Source of the DNA: an uncultured Sphingobacteriales bacterium
GTDB lineage: Bacteria; Bacteroidota; Bacteroidia; Chitinophagales; Chitinophagaceae
Length of the DNA: 6,885 nt
Direction: 5' to 3'
Assembly: GCA_946887085.1 (NCBI GenBank)
Contig: CAMPKG010000186.1
Coordinates: 1-6,885, forward strand
Every line of letters begins with the position of its first letter. The first letter of the stretch is position 1. Made by a program: the position numbers and the translations under genes. This document shows positions 5,105 to 6,885 of this stretch, piece after piece. The notes beneath the pieces are model-generated. The model was not told where the DNA came from, made no database searches, and saw only the letters and a list, made by a program, of their open reading frames with translations.

Positions 5105-6151
5105 ATGAATAAAAAAAACGCCACCTACCGTGAGCAGGGAAAAACTTACTACTCCGACACTTGTGAACCTCTCGTCAAGGCCTGGCAGGCTGGAAAAGTA
5201 CAACTTGAAGCATGGGCACGACTGAGCTATCCGGGTTATCCTATTGATCTGAAGTTATTGCCTGGCATCAATACTATCGGGTACTGGGATGCGCAGTTTC
5301 CACAAGAGTGGGGACTCGATTACCACAGGAACGAAGGCATAGAAATTACCTTCCTTGAAACAGGCAGCATGTCTTTTTCCATGGAAGAGGACGACTTTAT
5401 ACTCACCTCCGATGATTTTACTATAACAAGACCCTGGCAGCTGCACAAAGTGGGCAATCCCTATGTAGGCGTAGGTAAACTGCACTGGTTGATATTGGAT
5501 GTGGGTGTCCGGCATCCGCACCAGGAATGGAAATGGCCATCCTGGGTGCTGCTCAACAAAAAAGATATTGAAGAACTCTCAAAGATGCTCAGGCAAAATG
5601 AGCAGCCTGTATGGAAGGCTAATGGCGAGATCAGAAGATGCTTTTTGAAAATTGCCCAACTCATACGAAACGACAGATCAGTAGTGAATGAATCGTGGGC
5701 GCTCATCTATGTAAATGAGTTGCTCATGCACATGCTTAACCTGTTTCGCCAGGGATCATTTCACTTCAATGAATCGCTGACCGACAGCGTTAGGACGGCT
5801 GAACTGTTTATCAAAGATCTCAACAACAGTTTCGATCAGCCATGGACTCTTGAATCAATGGCTAATCATTGCGGCCTGGGCATTACCCGGTTCGTTCATT
5901 ACTTCAGACAATTGACTAACAGCACCCCTATGCAATATTTGAATCATCTGAGGGTGGAGGCAGCGGCGGCGCAATTACTTGGCCATCCAAAACAAAATAT
6001 CAGCCAGATTGGCTACGAATGCGGCTTTTCCAGCAGCCAGTATTTCGCAACCGTTTTCCGTAAGCAATTCGGATGTTCGCCCGCTACCTACCGGCAAACC
6101 GGAATTGCTAACCGGCAAGCTAAAAAAAACAATAACGCAGGAACGCTTTAG
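5105..6151 (+). CDS. AraC-family transcriptional regulator with cupin-type sensor domain
   Basis: A 348-aa cytoplasmic DNA-binding regulator. The N-terminal half (about residues 45-145) is a beta-rich cupin-like AraC ligand-binding domain, visible in EGIEITFLETGSMSFSM, FTITRPWQLHKVG and KLHWLILDVG. A helical linker follows (about 150-225). The C-terminal AraC/XylS domain (about 228-331) has both helix-turn-helix units: WTLESMANHCGLGITRFVHY with the recognition helix around 259-269, then NISQIGYECGFSSSQYFATV and the closing FGCSPATYRQ. The last 17 residues are a Lys/Asn-rich tail. The ATG at 5105 overlaps an earlier ATG at 5100 that stops at once; a weak AAGGA lies 11 nt upstream. Such regulators commonly sense sugars or sugar derivatives. 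Position between the DUF4838 gene and a permease gene suggests it controls one or both; the ligand is unknown. Confidence 0.93.
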   Translation: MNKKNATYREQGKTYYSDTCEPLVKAWQAGKVQLEAWARLSYPGYPIDLKLLPGINTIGYWDAQFPQEWGLDYHRNEGIEITFLETGSMSFSMEEDDFILTSDDFTITRPWQLHKVGNPYVGVGKLHWLILDVGVRHPHQEWKWPSWVLLNKKDIEELSKMLRQNEQPVWKANGEIRRCFLKIAQLIRNDRSVVNESWALIYVNELLMHMLNLFRQGSFHFNESLTDSVRTAELFIKDLNNSFDQPWTLESMANHCGLGITRFVHYFRQLTNSTPMQYLNHLRVEAAAAQLLGHPKQNISQIGYECGFSSSQYFATVFRKQFGCSPATYRQTGIANRQAKKNNNAGTL

Positions 6152-6260
6152 CATCTACTTCTTCGTGCGTCCCGACATTCTCCTCTGTGACTATTAGTGT
6201 GCAAATTTATTCGCCGGGTAAAAATGCAACTACGAATCTTCCTCTTTTGCGCAATCTAAA

Positions 6261-6278
6261 GGCAACCGGACGGTGGCC
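6261..6278. repeat. Imperfect GC-rich dyad before the MFS gene
   Basis: The arms are GGCaACC (6261-6267) and GGTgGCC (6272-6278), around GGAC, with one mismatched position. An A/T-rich stretch with TAATTTTA (6286-6293, a near match to the -7 consensus) follows. It could end the AraC transcript or act as an operator for the permease gene. The T-rich part is too far from the stem for a good intrinsic terminator. Confidence 0.2.
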
Positions 6279-6365
6279 ACATGTATAATTTTATTCACTG
6301 AAACGAAATGAACAATCCGGCAGGCAAATAAAAATAATATTGTTATGCCAAACGATTGCACTGTT

Positions 6366-6885
6366 ATGAAAATTGAAGTCAATAAAAGACGGTTGTTTAA
6401 TGCCTGCTCGCTCGCGCTGGTCGTCACTGCCATGACGTTTTCCCTGCGCGCGGCTCTATTGGGCACGCTGGGAGATTACTTTAGCCTGACGCCCCAGGAA
6501 ATCGGCGAGATCGCTTCCGCCGCGTTTTGGGGTTTTACGATAGCTATGTTCGTTGGAGGGCCATTATGTGACTTCATGGGCCTTCGGCGAATGTATCTTT
6601 TTGCTTTTATCGCCCACCTCTCGGGTATCATCCTGACGATTTTTTCTGCAGGCTACTGGCCTTTATTCCTGTCCACGCTTTTGGTAGGCATCGGCAACGG
6701 TTTAATAGAATCGGCCAGCTATACGATGGTCAGCAGTATGTATGCTGATGACAAGGCAAAGAAAATCAACCAGTGGCATATCTGGTTTCCCGGCGGCATC
6801 GTGATCGGCGGTATCGTTGCCTGGTTTTTTTCCCTGGCGCAGGTAGACTGGAAGATTCAAATGGCGGTGATGATTGTGCCTACAT
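6366..6885 (+). CDS. MFS permease, 5' part (runs off the right edge)
   Basis: The first 173 residues of a major facilitator superfamily transporter of the inner membrane; the gene continues past the window. Transmembrane segments are visible at about residues 11-32, 47-67, 76-95, 97-115 and 141-158. The cytoplasmic loop 2-3 signature is GGPLCDFMGLRR (64-75), with Asp69 and the basic pair Arg74-Arg75. FPGGIVIGG (141-149) is typical of Bacteroidota sugar-type MFS permeases. I prefer the ATG at 6366, which gives a short basic start (MKIEVNKRRLF) like relatives; an in-frame ATG at 6345 would add seven residues. Neither has a Shine-Dalgarno. Placement 214 nt after the AraC-type regulator suggests a regulated sugar or sugar-derivative importer. 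Specific substrate cannot be read. Confidence 0.88.
   Translation, partial: MKIEVNKRRLFNACSLALVVTAMTFSLRAALLGTLGDYFSLTPQEIGEIASAAFWGFTIAMFVGGPLCDFMGLRRMYLFAFIAHLSGIILTIFSAGYWPLFLSTLLVGIGNGLIESASYTMVSSMYADDKAKKINQWHIWFPGGIVIGGIVAWFFSLAQVDWKIQMAVMIVPT

Noticed and set aside
4747..5112. A 121-codon plus-strand frame bridging the DUF4838 end and the AraC start
   Set aside because: It overlaps both genes out of frame, is Arg/Cys/Ser-rich and has no protein-like pattern.
6090..6122. Repeated ACCGGCAA-like words near the end of the AraC gene
   Set aside because: They lie inside the coding tail, are imperfect and short, and probably arise from similar codons.
6345..6365. An earlier in-frame ATG for the MFS permease
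   Set aside because: It adds only MPNDCTV before a start region that already looks normal (MKIEVNKRR); without a ribosome site it cannot be excluded, but the later ATG fits the family better.
1..6885. CRISPR array, tRNA/rRNA, insertion sequence ends, phage or defence genes
   Set aside because: I looked for regular spaced repeats, tRNA-like arms, transposase motifs and known defence domains by eye and found none; a covariance-model or profile search was not possible here.

Overview
The window looks like chromosomal DNA from a member of the Bacteroidota, most likely a Chitinophagaceae- or Sphingobacteriales-type polysaccharide degrader. This is inferred from the gene content: small lipoproteins with classical lipoboxes, a degenerate YD-type lipoprotein, a secreted DUF4838 protein and a cupin/AraC regulator. 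It also rests on the near absence of Shine-Dalgarno sequences before the starts and on promoter-like TTTG / TAnnTTTG elements. No ribosomal or other marker gene is present, so the assignment stays at phylum level.

Layout. (1) Positions 1-446 hold the 3' end of an HSL-type alpha/beta hydrolase (+, about 58% GC). A VOC/glyoxalase-type protein follows 20 nt later (467-913, +, about 44% GC). (2) A small cupin lipoprotein lies on the minus strand (1010-1474), convergent with the VOC gene. (3) A 375-nt divergent spacer carries candidate promoters and a small dyad. (4) A secreted lipoprotein with YD-like strands lies at 1850-2617 (+). (5) A 312-nt non-coding spacer holds a 17-bp near-perfect palindrome and a second short inverted repeat. 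(6) A secreted 630-aa DUF4838 protein lies at 2930-4822 (+). (7) A 282-nt spacer contains an open minus-strand frame that reads like a gene remnant, and a set of concentric inverted repeats just before the next gene. (8) An AraC-family regulator with a cupin-type sensor domain lies at 5105-6151 (+). (9) The 5' part of an MFS permease runs off the right edge (6366-6885, +).

How the genes fit together. The right half (DUF4838 protein, AraC regulator, MFS permease, all on +) has the composition of a small carbohydrate-utilisation locus: a secreted carbohydrate-active-type protein, a sugar-responsive-type regulator and an inner-membrane importer. No SusC/SusD pair is visible, so it is not a classical polysaccharide utilisation locus within this window. 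The left half is a set of apparently unrelated single genes. I did not find a CRISPR array, tRNA, rRNA, insertion sequence, phage gene or recognisable defence system. The most unusual items are the concentric dyad before the AraC gene, the palindrome before the DUF4838 gene, and the minus-strand remnant between those two genes.
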